From contig OY762939.1 in NCBI GenBank assembly GCA_963666965.1, positions 1 to 64,000 of the forward strand: a stretch of DNA of 64,000 bases, given 5' to 3'. A model generated the notes under the pieces. That model did no database searches. It had not been told where the DNA came from and worked only from the letters and a program-made list of their open reading frames with translations. How positions within the stretch are numbered: the stretch's first letter is position 1; the number at the start of each line of letters is the position of its first letter. This document shows, one piece after another, positions 1 through 8,942 of this stretch. Source of the stretch: Proruminimicrobium sp963666965 (GTDB lineage: Bacteria > Elusimicrobiota > Endomicrobiia > Endomicrobiales > Endomicrobiaceae). The translations under genes were made by a program, and so were the position numbers.

Positions 1-1697
1 AGTTTTGTGTACTGCTGAGCTTCTGTCCAATGTATGGTATAAGAACTTGAATGAGTAATGCCGTATTTGTCGGTATAGCTGCTATGCACCGTTCTTGATC
101 TTGATATATACCTTGTAAATTCTCTAGGTTCCATCTTAGTTACTTTAACAATTTTAGCGCCAGCGATTTCTTTCATCTTCTCCGAACTTATCGCCTCGGC
201 TCCTTCTGCCTTGCTTACTCCCTCAGAGTCCGTCAATACTTTTACCTTCCCGTCTTCTCCTACAGCCTTATAGCCAAATACACTTATTGTATTTCCACTC
301 TCATCTTTTGCCTCTACATTATTACCGCTTAATACACTCTTTACTGCTTCCGCGCTTAATATTATTGCCTTTCCTTCATTTACATTGCTGTCCTTTAAAC
401 CATATTTCCCGTCTGCCAGCTTCGTTACCGTTACATAATGGTCTTCATTTACCCATACTATTCCGCTTTCCCCTTCCTTCAATCCACTCAAAAATCCTTC
501 CAAATCTACCGCATAGCCTACCGCTTCCTTACCATACGACTGCAATACCTTGCTCATCGCATCCATGCTCGTCATCAGCTGGTTGCTGCCTGATTCTATG
601 CTTTCCTTATTATTTGCTACAAACGCTCCCGTTGCTATATCTACCAACAACGCCTGTAATGCCAATACTCCCTTGCTTACTCCGTTTAAAACACTCGCCA
701 ATACTTCCGTAGCACAATTTACTATCTGTCCGCCTTGCGCAAATAACTGACTCAACAATCCTATCGCCTGTTCCAATACACTCTTATCTAAACCCTCTAA
801 CTGTTTACTTATCTCCTCTTCACTCACTCCGCTCTGCTTCGACAACTCTTTCACTACTTCTTCATATCCTTCCGGCTTTGTCTCTTCTTTATTTCCTATC
901 GTCTTTGTCTCTGTTACGCTTGCTTCTTCTGCGCTTCCTTTATCTCCTATTACCTTTCCAAATAAACTCTTTACTCTCTCGGCTATCCCCTTTCCTTCTC
1001 TTTCAACCTGCACTGCTTCACTGACGCCTCTTGTTCCTAGCTTCTTCAATACAGCTTCTACCGTTTTTGCCTTAAATCCTGTCTCTTTGCTCACTTTCTC
1101 TACTATCTGTCTATATTCTGATGTTCCTGTTACCTTTATATTTATGCTCTTGCCGCCTGTCTGCTCGCTGTCATTATATTTGCCAAGACCTGCCTCTTCC
1201 GCGGCCTTGCCTATCTTCTTCTCCAATAACTCCGTTCTTGTTTCATCTTTCTTTGAAGCCGCATCTCCCAACTTCTTCGTTGTTATCTCTCCGTCTACTA
1301 TCGATCCTACCGCTTCTCCGTTCTCAACTAACGCTCCCTCTACTCCCTCACTCATACCTTTCATCCTGTTTGCTTCCAATGCCTGGTTCGGATTAAAATA
1401 TGACTGCGTGTCCGTATACGATACTCCTGTGCTGCCTCCGTCCTCTTTCATCTGCTGCTGCTGGCGCTTCTTCTCATATATGCTCTTGTCTTCACTCGCA
1501 TATGCAGGCAGGTTAGCTATGTTCACTATAAAACATATCACCACTAACAACGACACGCTCTTCCTCATTACGTGTTCCCTTGTGTAATCCTCATAATATT
1601 GCTCTATCCTTGCTATCATCTTTTTTATACTAAACATGGCTATCACCGCCCCTTTTGTTTTTTTACTTATCTTTTCCATGACTCTTTTTATTCCCAT
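1..1697 (-). CDS. Large secreted protein with C39-peptidase-like domain (3' end outside window)
   Basis: An open frame of about 565 codons starts at ATG 1697, with AGGGGG five bases upstream, and runs off the left edge without a stop. Residues about 36-55 (RKSVSLLVVICFIVNIANLP, then AYA) look like a signal peptide behind a long basic N-region. Residues 60-320 are hydrophilic, rich in Glu, Lys and Gly. Then Cys328 (in QIVNCATEV), His420 (EDHYVTVTKL) and Asp436 (GLKDSN) occur in the order of the C39 bacteriocin-processing peptidase triad; the 16-residue His-Asp spacing equals that of PCAT1. The family call is inference from motif and spacing. It probably follows the upstream gene in one transcript (28-nt gap). 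Function unknown; possibly a self-processing or surface-exposed giant protein. Confidence 0.75.
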   Translation of the reverse strand, partial: MGIKRVMEKISKKTKGAVIAMFSIKKMIARIEQYYEDYTREHVMRKSVSLLVVICFIVNIANLPAYASEDKSIYEKKRQQQQMKEDGGSTGVSYTDTQSYFNPNQALEANRMKGMSEGVEGALVENGEAVGSIVDGEITTKKLGDAASKKDETRTELLEKKIGKAAEEAGLGKYNDSEQTGGKSINIKVTGTSEYRQIVEKVSKETGFKAKTVEAVLKKLGTRGVSEAVQVEREGKGIAERVKSLFGKVIGDKGSAEEASVTETKTIGNKEETKPEGYEEVVKELSKQSGVSEEEISKQLEGLDKSVLEQAIGLLSQLFAQGGQIVNCATEVLASVLNGVSKGVLALQALLVDIATGAFVANNKESIESGSNQLMTSMDAMSKVLQSYGKEAVGYAVDLEGFLSGLKEGESGIVWVNEDHYVTVTKLADGKYGLKDSNVNEGKAIILSAEAVKSVLSGNNVEAKDESGNTISVFGYKAVGEDGKVKVLTDSEGVSKAEGAEAISSEKMKEIAGAKIVKVTKMEPREFTRYISRSRTVHSSYTDKYGITHSSSYTIHWTEAQQYTK

Positions 1698-1725
1698 ATA
1701 TTCCCCCTGAAAATAAAAAACCGGC

Positions 1726-2319
1726 TTAGGCGTTACACGCCAAAGCCAGTCTATTACTCCCGCTCTTTTTTATATCCTCAAATACGTCTTTCTTCTTTAT
1801 CACCAATATCGCAAATAATACAAATATTAAAATGCCTTCTGTTTCTCTGCAGCAATTCACCTTAATATTGCTGTACAATCTGTATAATTTTTCTGTAATT
1901 ATAAAATCTTTATGTATATAACTTATTTCTTGATTGTTGGCTGAATATTTAATATTTTGATTTTTTTCCGGCATTATTCCGTTATCGCTTGTCGTATTTA
2001 CCGGATCGGGTTTTTTATTATCTTCCTGTTTGACAGGCGATGTAGCATTCGTTTCTTTCGATAAAATTAACGCATATATTTCATTGGTTATTTTATTGGA
2101 TATCGACGTCAATGCTTCATTGCAGCTTACAAATAATTCGCTTACCGCATTCTGCATCGTACATGCAGCTATCACTATCAGGCTGTTGCGACCCTCTTCG
2201 CTGCGAGGCGTAAAGCCGTTTACAAGCATACATAAAAAAACAAAGGCTACCAGTGTTTTGCGAATCACACCGGATTGAAACAACTCAAACGATAATTGTC
2301 TTGCGACAATCTCTTTCAT
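1726..2319 (-). CDS. Unknown 197-aa membrane protein
   Basis: Start ATG at 2319 is preceded by GGCGGGAC. There is a hydrophobic stretch at residues about 20-36 (IRKTLVAFVFLCMLVNGF), a second weakly hydrophobic part at 46-70, a polar Asn/Lys/Pro-rich middle, and a clear C-terminal membrane segment near 160-175 (EGILIFVLFAILVI) followed by KKK. I recognise no family. It lies 28 nt upstream of the C39-like giant gene on the same strand, so it may be its partner (membrane anchor, inhibitor or transporter accessory), which is only inference. Confidence 0.6.
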   Translation of the reverse strand: MKEIVARQLSFELFQSGVIRKTLVAFVFLCMLVNGFTPRSEEGRNSLIVIAACTMQNAVSELFVSCNEALTSISNKITNEIYALILSKETNATSPVKQEDNKKPDPVNTTSDNGIMPEKNQNIKYSANNQEISYIHKDFIITEKLYRLYSNIKVNCCRETEGILIFVLFAILVIKKKDVFEDIKKSGSNRLALACNA

Positions 2320-2404
2320 TGTCCCGCCTTTGAATCAGTTCCACTATACATCTTTTGCTTCTTTTTTTCAATAATTTTTTAAAATTCGCTCCTACCGCAT
2401 TCTC

Positions 2405-2433
2405 ATTATACTTCAAAATTGTATCTTTTTCTA
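2405..2433 (-). promoter_or_regulatory. Predicted sigma70 promoter for the 2319 gene
   Basis: On the minus strand TAGAAA (2433-2428) and a perfect TATAAT (2410-2405) are separated by 17 bases. Transcription would begin near 2398, leaving an untranslated leader of about 80 nt before ATG 2319. The -35 is weak (4 of 6). Confidence 0.45.
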
Positions 2434-2460
2434 AAAATATATGTAAAATATTTGTGAATT

Positions 2461-3906
2461 TTAATTTAAAACTTTATCTATTTTAAACTGTCTTACTACT
2501 GTACGGTGTCTTATAATATCGCAAAAATTATCTTCATTTGAAACGTTCTTGAAAAAAATAGTTGCGTCATAAGGAGCAGTTTTATTATTTTCCGATGTTT
2601 CATATACAAAAGCTCCCTGCATTTTTGAATTAAAAACAGCCGGTTTTCCCCATACGTCGTATTGGCTTTTCTTTGAAGATTGTGAATCTGCATGGGTTAT
2701 AATTTTATTTTTTGAGTAATATGCTATTTCTGCTGACAATTGATGTGAAGGCGTAAGCACAAATTTCACATTTTCTGAAAGCAATTTATCGGCAAGAGTA
2801 TTATAACCGTAAAACCAGTTTGTGGCTTCTGCTACGGCAACATTTTTCGAAATCTTGTCCAGCGGCAATATTGAAAATGCGGCATGCAGTCCTGCTACAA
2901 CTGACAAAACGACATTGAATATTATGCTAAAAATAAAAATTCGTTTTTTTATTTGGCCTGATTCCAGAAAATATTTTGCAGCTATAACTGCAAATGTAAA
3001 ATATGCAGGTATAGGCCAATTCGCTTCTGGACTCTTTTTAAGAGAAGTAAAAAGATAAAATAATATTGTAGCAAGCGAAATCGAGGCCAAAAAGACTTTT
3101 TGGGAATTTTTTGAAAACAAATATCTGAATGCCGCATACATTGCAGGCAAAAATAAAATTGCACTGAATATCATCATCTGTGAACCTATATAATCAAAAA
3201 CATAGTTTATTCTATAGCCCTTTCTGCCTAGGCCGTGTCCCAGCTGATATGCAAAAGAAACCCAGCTATTTTCATAATTCCAGTATATTACCGGCAAAAA
3301 ACACATAAAAGAGATTAATAATCCGATATAAAGTTTGTACTGCTTGAGCCAATAATATTTTTTTAACATAAGCACATATATGCCTATTCCCAGCATAAGA
3401 AGCACTGCTGTATATTTTGACAAAAGAGCCAATCCGAAAAAAATACCTATCAAATACCAATAGTTCCCGTTTTCTTTCTGAATAAATTTCCAAAAGTAAA
3501 ATGTTGCAAAAGATAAAAATAAAAAAGAAGGCGTATCCGGAGTAATTATAAAAGAAGCTGAAAAAACTATAGGCATTGAATGAACAAGCATAACGGAACC
3601 TGCAGCTATTATTTCGTTTTGGAACAAACTCATAACCAGCTTCCATATAAGGACACTTAATATTACAATCGTTATAATTGCTGAAAATCTTACGGCAAGC
3701 TCACTGTCAGTAAAAAGCGTAGTTATTTTTATAAAATAAGAAACCATGGGCGCATGATCGTAATAACTTAAGGCAAGATTTTTAGACCAAAGCCAGTAAT
3801 AAGCTTCATCCGGATGAAGACACAGAATTGAAGCAAGAAAAATTTTCCAAATGGCGGAAACCGCCACAAAGATTACAGTATTTCTAAGATTGAATATTTT
3901 TTCCAT
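2461..3906 (-). CDS. GT39/ArnT-like membrane glycosyltransferase
   Basis: A 481-aa integral membrane protein of the GT-C fold (PMT_2/ArnT superfamily), expected to transfer a sugar from a polyprenyl-phosphate donor to a lipid or protein at the outer face of the inner membrane. The first loop carries the catalytic acidic pair D33-E34 in HPDEAYYW, followed by LSYYDHAPMVSYF, the usual lipid-donor motif. About ten hydrophobic segments follow and a short soluble C-terminus. It overlaps the upstream PHP gene by 23 nt, so translation is probably coupled. The acceptor is unknown. Last gene of the tol-pal transcript. Confidence 0.85.
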   Translation of the reverse strand: MEKIFNLRNTVIFVAVSAIWKIFLASILCLHPDEAYYWLWSKNLALSYYDHAPMVSYFIKITTLFTDSELAVRFSAIITIVILSVLIWKLVMSLFQNEIIAAGSVMLVHSMPIVFSASFIITPDTPSFLFLSFATFYFWKFIQKENGNYWYLIGIFFGLALLSKYTAVLLMLGIGIYVLMLKKYYWLKQYKLYIGLLISFMCFLPVIYWNYENSWVSFAYQLGHGLGRKGYRINYVFDYIGSQMMIFSAILFLPAMYAAFRYLFSKNSQKVFLASISLATILFYLFTSLKKSPEANWPIPAYFTFAVIAAKYFLESGQIKKRIFIFSIIFNVVLSVVAGLHAAFSILPLDKISKNVAVAEATNWFYGYNTLADKLLSENVKFVLTPSHQLSAEIAYYSKNKIITHADSQSSKKSQYDVWGKPAVFNSKMQGAFVYETSENNKTAPYDATIFFKNVSNEDNFCDIIRHRTVVRQFKIDKVLN

Positions 3907-5215
3907 TTATAATCCATATAATCAGCCATATTAACGACAGCGGCCCTGCTATGGGCAGCATTGTACCTGGTATTACGACATTATTCGGAGCCACATGCAA
4001 AAATAAATTTACATAATAAAAAGTAACTCCCATAAAAAATACAGAAAAAATCAGACTAAAAATTCTTATTAATATTTTAATATCATAATAAAAAAATATA
4101 ACTGCAAAAAAACCGAAAATCATATAAAAGCTCAAAATATATTTCATCTGGGTATTTTTAATGTAATAATAAAAAGCGAAAAACGGCTCAAAAGCGTATC
4201 TTACCAAAGATTGGCTGCCCTTGTTATTATGTACTATAACTTTCAGCTGCGGTTTTGAACTAAGAATATCAAAAAGATTCGTTTCTCCCTGTTTATCTGC
4301 GAGTGTCCACACGTTTGACATATATCCGTATCCGTGCCAGTCTGTGCTGCCAAACATCATCAAATTATTATTTTTACATATATTTATAATTTCTTTTCTT
4401 TTTTCATCGGCAAGATATCTGTATCCGCAATTATATATCTCAAATCCGTCGACTCCGGCATCAACTAATTTTTGCAGAGGAGGATTATTCCATTTCCACC
4501 AGTGAGGAACAACAACAAGCATTCCTTTCACATGTGCGAGATTGATAAGCTCTTCTATGCTTTTTTCTTTAAAATTTTCATACTTAAAATATTTTTTTGA
4601 CAACAACAGAAGAGATATGCCGTCTGTCGTTCTTATCTGTATTCCGGGAAAAATATAATCTTCATTTTTTATATTATGAGGGATAGTCTTAAATCCTTTT
4701 ACGTTATCGTGTTCTGTAATAAAAAAATTCGTAAATCCGTGTTTACTGTGAAGATTAATATTTGATGTTACAGGTCCCGTTGCATCCTTCGATGAGATTG
4801 TATGCGAATGTATGTCAAAAACTTTATAGGAATGAGTATTTACCAATTTAGGCCCCGGGACAGGCAAAACAATTACGCATACTGCCGCTGAAATAAAAAA
4901 GAAAAACGCAAATATTACATTGAGAACTGTCTGTTTTGAATTATTTTTTTTATATTTTGATATTAATAAAACAAATACTGTTATCCAGAAAATCCATGAT
5001 GCCAAAGCAAAAACATATCCCGTTCTTTCCATCGTCATTATATAATAAGCAAAAGCGTAAAACGGTTCAATAAAAAGCCTTTCTATAGGCCATCTCAGAT
5101 AAAAATCAGATATCTGAATATTTTCTATTAAGTCAATAAGATTTCTTGAATACAAAAAATTATTTAATACAAGAGAGGCGATTATAAGAGTTACAAAAAT
5201 ATATATTTTTTTCAT
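3884..5215 (-). CDS. Membrane-embedded PHP-domain phosphoesterase-like protein
   Basis: 443 aa. Membrane segments near residues 4-22, 66-86 and 97-118 precede a PHP domain with the metal-binding pattern HSH (136-138), EHD (168-170), H238 and DWH (292-294). Four further hydrophobic segments follow at the C-terminus. PHP enzymes use a trinuclear metal site for phosphoester hydrolysis; here the domain would sit between membrane blocks, probably facing the periplasm. It starts in an ATGA overlap with tolR and overlaps the GT39 gene by 23 nt. The substrate may be a lipid-linked or wall phosphodiester, which is inference. Confidence 0.8.
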   Translation of the reverse strand: MKKIYIFVTLIIASLVLNNFLYSRNLIDLIENIQISDFYLRWPIERLFIEPFYAFAYYIMTMERTGYVFALASWIFWITVFVLLISKYKKNNSKQTVLNVIFAFFFFISAAVCVIVLPVPGPKLVNTHSYKVFDIHSHTISSKDATGPVTSNINLHSKHGFTNFFITEHDNVKGFKTIPHNIKNEDYIFPGIQIRTTDGISLLLLSKKYFKYENFKEKSIEELINLAHVKGMLVVVPHWWKWNNPPLQKLVDAGVDGFEIYNCGYRYLADEKRKEIINICKNNNLMMFGSTDWHGYGYMSNVWTLADKQGETNLFDILSSKPQLKVIVHNNKGSQSLVRYAFEPFFAFYYYIKNTQMKYILSFYMIFGFFAVIFFYYDIKILIRIFSLIFSVFFMGVTFYYVNLFLHVAPNNVVIPGTMLPIAGPLSLIWLIIWIINGKNIQS

Positions 5216-5625
5216 ATTTTTTTATTTTCAGGCTGTTCAACCGCAAGCGCAAATTTAAGCGCTCCTGCCTTTTTTGCTTTGTCCATAACCTGTATTATAA
5301 GATCGTACTGGACGGTTTTGTCGCCCTTGATGACTATGGGCTTATCCGGATTTTTGGCTATGACATTTCTGACGGCATCTTCAAAATACGTAAGGTGAAT
5401 CTGCGAACCGTTTAAATAAATCAAACCGCTTTTGTCTATTGAAACTTCTATGTTTTTAGATTCGTCTGTTTCAGTTTTTTCAGCCTTAGGCAAGTTCACT
5501 TTGATTTCATGCTGTGATAACATGGGAGTTGTGATCATAAATATTATAAGAAGAACCAAAACAACATCGGTAAACGGAGTTATATTTATGTCGGCAACTA
5601 CTTTGTTACTTTTATTTTTTCTCAT
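5212..5625 (-). CDS. tolR: TolR/ExbD-family protein
   Basis: 137 aa. It has a short cytoplasmic basic N-terminus, one membrane helix (about 18-38) with the conserved proton-pathway Asp20 in NITPFTDVVLVLL, and a periplasmic domain ending in the typical KVQYDLIIQVMDKAKKAGA-like helix. With TolQ it forms the proton-driven motor that energises the Tol-Pal system. ATGA overlaps on both sides (with tolQ upstream and the PHP gene downstream) indicate translational coupling. It could equally be called ExbD; the pal/tolB context favours TolR. Confidence 0.92.
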   Translation of the reverse strand: MRKNKSNKVVADINITPFTDVVLVLLIIFMITTPMLSQHEIKVNLPKAEKTETDESKNIEVSIDKSGLIYLNGSQIHLTYFEDAVRNVIAKNPDKPIVIKGDKTVQYDLIIQVMDKAKKAGALKFALAVEQPENKKI

Positions 5626-6257
5626 TTTTTTCCGCCGGGTCTGAGAAGATCTTCAACAGCAGAAACTGCATATTCCATCTCAACAACAAAATTATCGATT
5701 CTTTTCATAAAAAAATTATATGCCGCAACTGCCGGTATGGCTACACAAAGCCCGGCCGCCGTAGCTATCAAGGCCTCAGATACTCCTTTTATAACGACAG
5801 ATATTCCGCCGGATCCAACCTGAGATATATCATGGAAAGAACGTATAATTCCAAGAACCGTTCCGAATAATCCTATATACACCGCAATACTTCCTATCGT
5901 GCCTACTATCGTTGTATATTTTTCAAGTTTTATAGTTTCAATCAAAACCTCTCTGTTCATTGCTTCTTCAATATTTGAAGATGAACTTTCAATAAATCTT
6001 GCAAGCCCCGCCTTAACAACATTTGAAACAGGGGTATTCATCTTATCACAATATGCGACTATGAAAGTCAGAGGTTCTGTCTGCATTTTTGATTTGATTA
6101 CTCTTAAAAATGATTTTGCATCTGTTTTTGATTTCTTTTGGAATTCAAATATTTTAAATATTATTATGGTTACAGATATTATTGAACAAATCAAAAGAGT
6201 ATATAAAGTCCAACCGCCCATATTCAAAATTTCTATAAAACTTTTACCTTCAAACAT
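5622..6257 (-). CDS. tolQ: TolQ/ExbB proton channel subunit
   Basis: 211 aa, MotA/TolQ/ExbB family. An N-terminal helix (about 14-33), a long cytoplasmic segment, and two C-terminal helices carry the conserved GTVLGIIRSF and SEALIATAAGLCVAIPAVAA motifs. It forms the pentameric channel around the TolR helices that harvests the proton motive force. The gene sits 18 nt downstream of tolB and overlaps tolR by 4 nt. Confidence 0.93.
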   Translation of the reverse strand: MFEGKSFIEILNMGGWTLYTLLICSIISVTIIIFKIFEFQKKSKTDAKSFLRVIKSKMQTEPLTFIVAYCDKMNTPVSNVVKAGLARFIESSSSNIEEAMNREVLIETIKLEKYTTIVGTIGSIAVYIGLFGTVLGIIRSFHDISQVGSGGISVVIKGVSEALIATAAGLCVAIPAVAAYNFFMKRIDNFVVEMEYAVSAVEDLLRPGGKK

Positions 6258-6275
6258 TTTTAGCCCCTTTTATTT

Positions 6276-7610
6276 TTATAAACCTGAAGACCACGAAGGT
6301 GTAAAAGAACTGCCAGGCATATCAACAAGTTTTCTCGTATAACCGTCAAGTCCGATTATGTAAATTTCGGTTTTGCCGGAACGAGTTGAAGAAAATGCTA
6401 TAAATCTGCCGTCCTGAGACCACGTAGGGTTTTCATTGTCTCCCTGCTTGTCAGTAAGCCTTATAACCTGCGACCGAGGTAAATCATATAAAAATATATC
6501 AAAATTATTATCAAGTTTCATCGTAAAAGCTATTTTATCGCCTTTGGGAGACCACACCGGATTGTCACAGTTTCCTTTTGTCGCAATTCTTCTCAAATTG
6601 ACTCCGTCAATATCCATTATGTATATCTGAGGATATCCGGCCCTGTCAGAAATAAACGTTATTTCTCTGCCGCTCGGCGAAAAACAAGGACTTGTATCTA
6701 TATACTTTCCCTGCGTTAATCTTCTTACAACTATTCCGTCGCTGCTCAAAAGATAGAGATTAGGAAATTCCCCTCTTGATAAAGTAGCAACCATAGTTTT
6801 GCCGTCGGGAGAAAATGCCGTGGGAGAATTCAATCCCTGTATCGTCGATATTGTTTTTCTTCTGCTGGTATTTAAATCTATCATAAAAAGATCGGGATTG
6901 CCGTAAAGATAAGAAGTATATATTACACTGTTTTTATCAGGAACCCACTTCGGCAGAATGTTGATAGAATTATCTTTTGTAAGCCTTCTTGGATTATACC
7001 CGTCGTAATCTATTACATACACTTCTTTAAATTTAGTTGTATTGTTAATAAAAGCAATCTTTGAACATGCGACTCCGTCTTCGCCGACTATATTTTTTAT
7101 AATTTCATCATGTATCTGATGAGCTATATATCTGTAGCTGTTAAGATTGCCCGCGTATTTTTTACTCCATATAAATTCTTTTGTTTGAAAATCGTATAAT
7201 TTCGCCACAACCGTAAGTTTTGTCAGGTCTGTTATTGAAACCTCTCCTAAAATCAAAACTGAAATGTTTTTATCTTCCCAAAATGAAAACTGTGAATCAG
7301 TATCAAATTTATAGGATGTATTTGCTGTGGCAATATTAAAATATCTTGAAAGGATTAGATCATTTTCAAGAACAACTTTTATATCCCTGGACATTCCCAT
7401 TTCTTCCATTGAAGCATTAACAGGAACAAAATCTGCAAGCCCTATTCTTGATTTTCCGCCGTCGCTGTTTGAAAGAGAAAGATAAACTTCGCTTTCAGCT
7501 GCATACGAAACGCCGCAAATAACGGCTAAAAAAAATGCGCATGTGATTTTTAAAATTATTTTTTTAACGAAATTTAAATTCAAAATAAACTCCCAAATCT
7601 TTTTCTTCAT
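6276..7610 (-). CDS. tolB: TolB periplasmic beta-propeller
   Basis: About 444 aa from ATG 7610. A signal peptide (KKIILKITCAFFLAVICGVS then YAAE) is followed by the N-terminal TolB domain and a WD40-like propeller with repeated P.WSPDG/FSPSG..I.F.SDR.G..QIY motifs. TolB binds Pal and links the inner-membrane TolQRA motor to the outer membrane. The frame extends upstream to 7682, but that lies inside the tonB-like gene and would give an unnatural N-terminus. ATG 7610 still leaves a long N-region; a TTG at 7583 preceded by GGGAG is a credible alternative that yields a compact signal peptide. It overlaps the upstream gene by 20-47 nt. Confidence 0.9.
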   Translation of the reverse strand: MKKKIWEFILNLNFVKKIILKITCAFFLAVICGVSYAAESEVYLSLSNSDGGKSRIGLADFVPVNASMEEMGMSRDIKVVLENDLILSRYFNIATANTSYKFDTDSQFSFWEDKNISVLILGEVSITDLTKLTVVAKLYDFQTKEFIWSKKYAGNLNSYRYIAHQIHDEIIKNIVGEDGVACSKIAFINNTTKFKEVYVIDYDGYNPRRLTKDNSINILPKWVPDKNSVIYTSYLYGNPDLFMIDLNTSRRKTISTIQGLNSPTAFSPDGKTMVATLSRGEFPNLYLLSSDGIVVRRLTQGKYIDTSPCFSPSGREITFISDRAGYPQIYIMDIDGVNLRRIATKGNCDNPVWSPKGDKIAFTMKLDNNFDIFLYDLPRSQVIRLTDKQGDNENPTWSQDGRFIAFSSTRSGKTEIYIIGLDGYTRKLVDMPGSSFTPSWSSGL

Positions 7611-8247
7611 ATCCATCCGGCAACTTTGCAAACGGACTTGCACGCTGAACGGTTCTAACGGCATTTTGGTCAAAATCATCATCTCCCGAAGACTCTTTCA
7701 GTTTAGCGGAATGAACATTGCCGCTTCTGTCGATTTTAAAATACACAACCGCTCTTAAAGAAGCATATGGACTTGACCACTGCCAGTATTTTCCTATTTT
7801 TTTTACTATACTATTCGTATAATAATTGTACTTAAAATTTGCGTCGTCAAACATGACTGTTTTGCTCTGCATGTTCGCCGCATTGTCCTGTAAATTTGAA
7901 ACCTGTGCTGCGTCTGTCAGTGTTTTTTTATCGTTAACTTCTTCTTTAACAGGTTTTTTCTCTTCTTTTTTTTCTTTGATATTTTTCTTCTTTTCTTCTT
8001 TCTTCTTTAATGCAATTTCATCTTTTTTACTTTTTATTTCATCCTGCTTTTTTTTATTATCGGTATCCTGCTGCACAACCGTTTCCGAAACATTTGGCTT
8101 AACCGGAGAATAGAATGCAACTTCCACAGGGATTTGTATGAAACTTTCTTTTTTGCCTTGATAGAAAAATACGTAGAAAACTCCAAAATGAACAACTACA
8201 GATAAAACGAAAAATGGAAAAATTTTACTCTTTTCATGTCCTATCAT
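7564..8247 (-). CDS. TolA/TonB-like energy transducer
   Basis: 227 aa. An N-terminal membrane helix (about 11-29) is followed by a Lys/Glu-rich stalk (residues about 65-105, low complexity) and a C-terminal TonB/TolA domain with VYFKIDRSGNV, DDFDQNAVRTVQRASPF and a terminal EFKFR strand. In the tol-pal gene order this protein occupies the TolA position: it would span the periplasm and contact TolB/Pal. By sequence the C-terminal domain is nearer TonB, so the exact name is open. It begins in an ATGA overlap with cpoB. Confidence 0.88.
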   Translation of the reverse strand: MIGHEKSKIFPFFVLSVVVHFGVFYVFFYQGKKESFIQIPVEVAFYSPVKPNVSETVVQQDTDNKKKQDEIKSKKDEIALKKKEEKKKNIKEKKEEKKPVKEEVNDKKTLTDAAQVSNLQDNAANMQSKTVMFDDANFKYNYYTNSIVKKIGKYWQWSSPYASLRAVVYFKIDRSGNVHSAKLKESSGDDDFDQNAVRTVQRASPFAKLPDGYEEKDLGVYFEFKFR

Positions 8248-8930
8248 TTTGTATACGTTTTCAATTTTTCTTTGGCTGTAAAAGCTTCCGGACTTTTTGC
8301 ATAATCGACTAAAATCGATTTAAAAACTATCTGAGCGTCCTGCTTTCTTCCTAAAAGCTCCAGACACAGCGCCATTTTAAGCCTTGCCGAAGATGCAAAT
8401 TCAGAACCTTGGTATAATTGTTCTGTTTTTTTATATTCCTCGTAAGCATCTCTCCAGTTATTCTGAGAATAAAGACACTCGCCTACATAGTACTGAACCT
8501 TAGAAGCAAGTTCGTGATCCGGATATTTTTTTATAAATGACTTAAAACCGTTTAACGCAAGTTCATATTTGCCGATAAGATAATCATTGTAAGCATTCTG
8601 ATAAACAGATGTCGGCGTCTGAACGGACGCAGCTCCGCCTTGGGAAGAGACTGCTTTCTTCTGAATTATTTCCAGATCCTGAATTTTTTGAGACAGCTGG
8701 GATATCTTTTTGAAAAGCTCCTGATTTGAAGCCGTTAAAGCATCATTTGAGACAAGTCCGGCTTCATATTTTGCATATAAATCCGCCTGTCTTGTTTCCA
8801 ACTGGTTATATTTTATCTGGATTTGAGCCACTTCTTTTTTCAAATCGCCGATTTCCGTCTGCGGAACAGTAGCACAGCCCGCAGACAGAAAAAGACAAAT
8901 AAATAAACTGCTTATTTTAAAATTTTGCAT
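8244..8930 (-). CDS. cpoB: CpoB/YbgF-like lipoprotein with coiled coil and TPRs
   Basis: About 228 aa. A lipoprotein signal ends at LSAGC (Cys19 from this start). A coiled coil follows (GDLKKEVAQIQIKYNQLETR and onward, about residues 28-90), then three TPR units (AYNDYLIGKYELALNGFKSF, then the SKVQYYVGECLYSQNNWRDA and SSARLKMALCLELLGRKQDA regions). CpoB coordinates Tol-Pal with PBP1B-type wall synthesis. A TTG four codons upstream (8942) directly follows the pal stop and is an alternative start. Unlike E. coli CpoB, it appears to be lipid-anchored. Confidence 0.88.
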   Translation of the reverse strand: MQNFKISSLFICLFLSAGCATVPQTEIGDLKKEVAQIQIKYNQLETRQADLYAKYEAGLVSNDALTASNQELFKKISQLSQKIQDLEIIQKKAVSSQGGAASVQTPTSVYQNAYNDYLIGKYELALNGFKSFIKKYPDHELASKVQYYVGECLYSQNNWRDAYEEYKKTEQLYQGSEFASSARLKMALCLELLGRKQDAQIVFKSILVDYAKSPEAFTAKEKLKTYTK

Positions 8931-8942
8931 TTGTTCTATCAA

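Noticed and set aside
1087..1587. Long open frame on the plus strand (166 codons) and others at 287-712
   Set aside because: They are antisense to the C39-like gene, which has a continuous frame, SD, signal peptide and motifs; the plus-strand translation is Ser/Pro/Leu-rich shadow sequence.
7611..7682. Upstream extension of tolB
   Set aside because: It lies in the tonB-like gene in another frame and would put 24 residues ahead of an already long signal peptide N-region.
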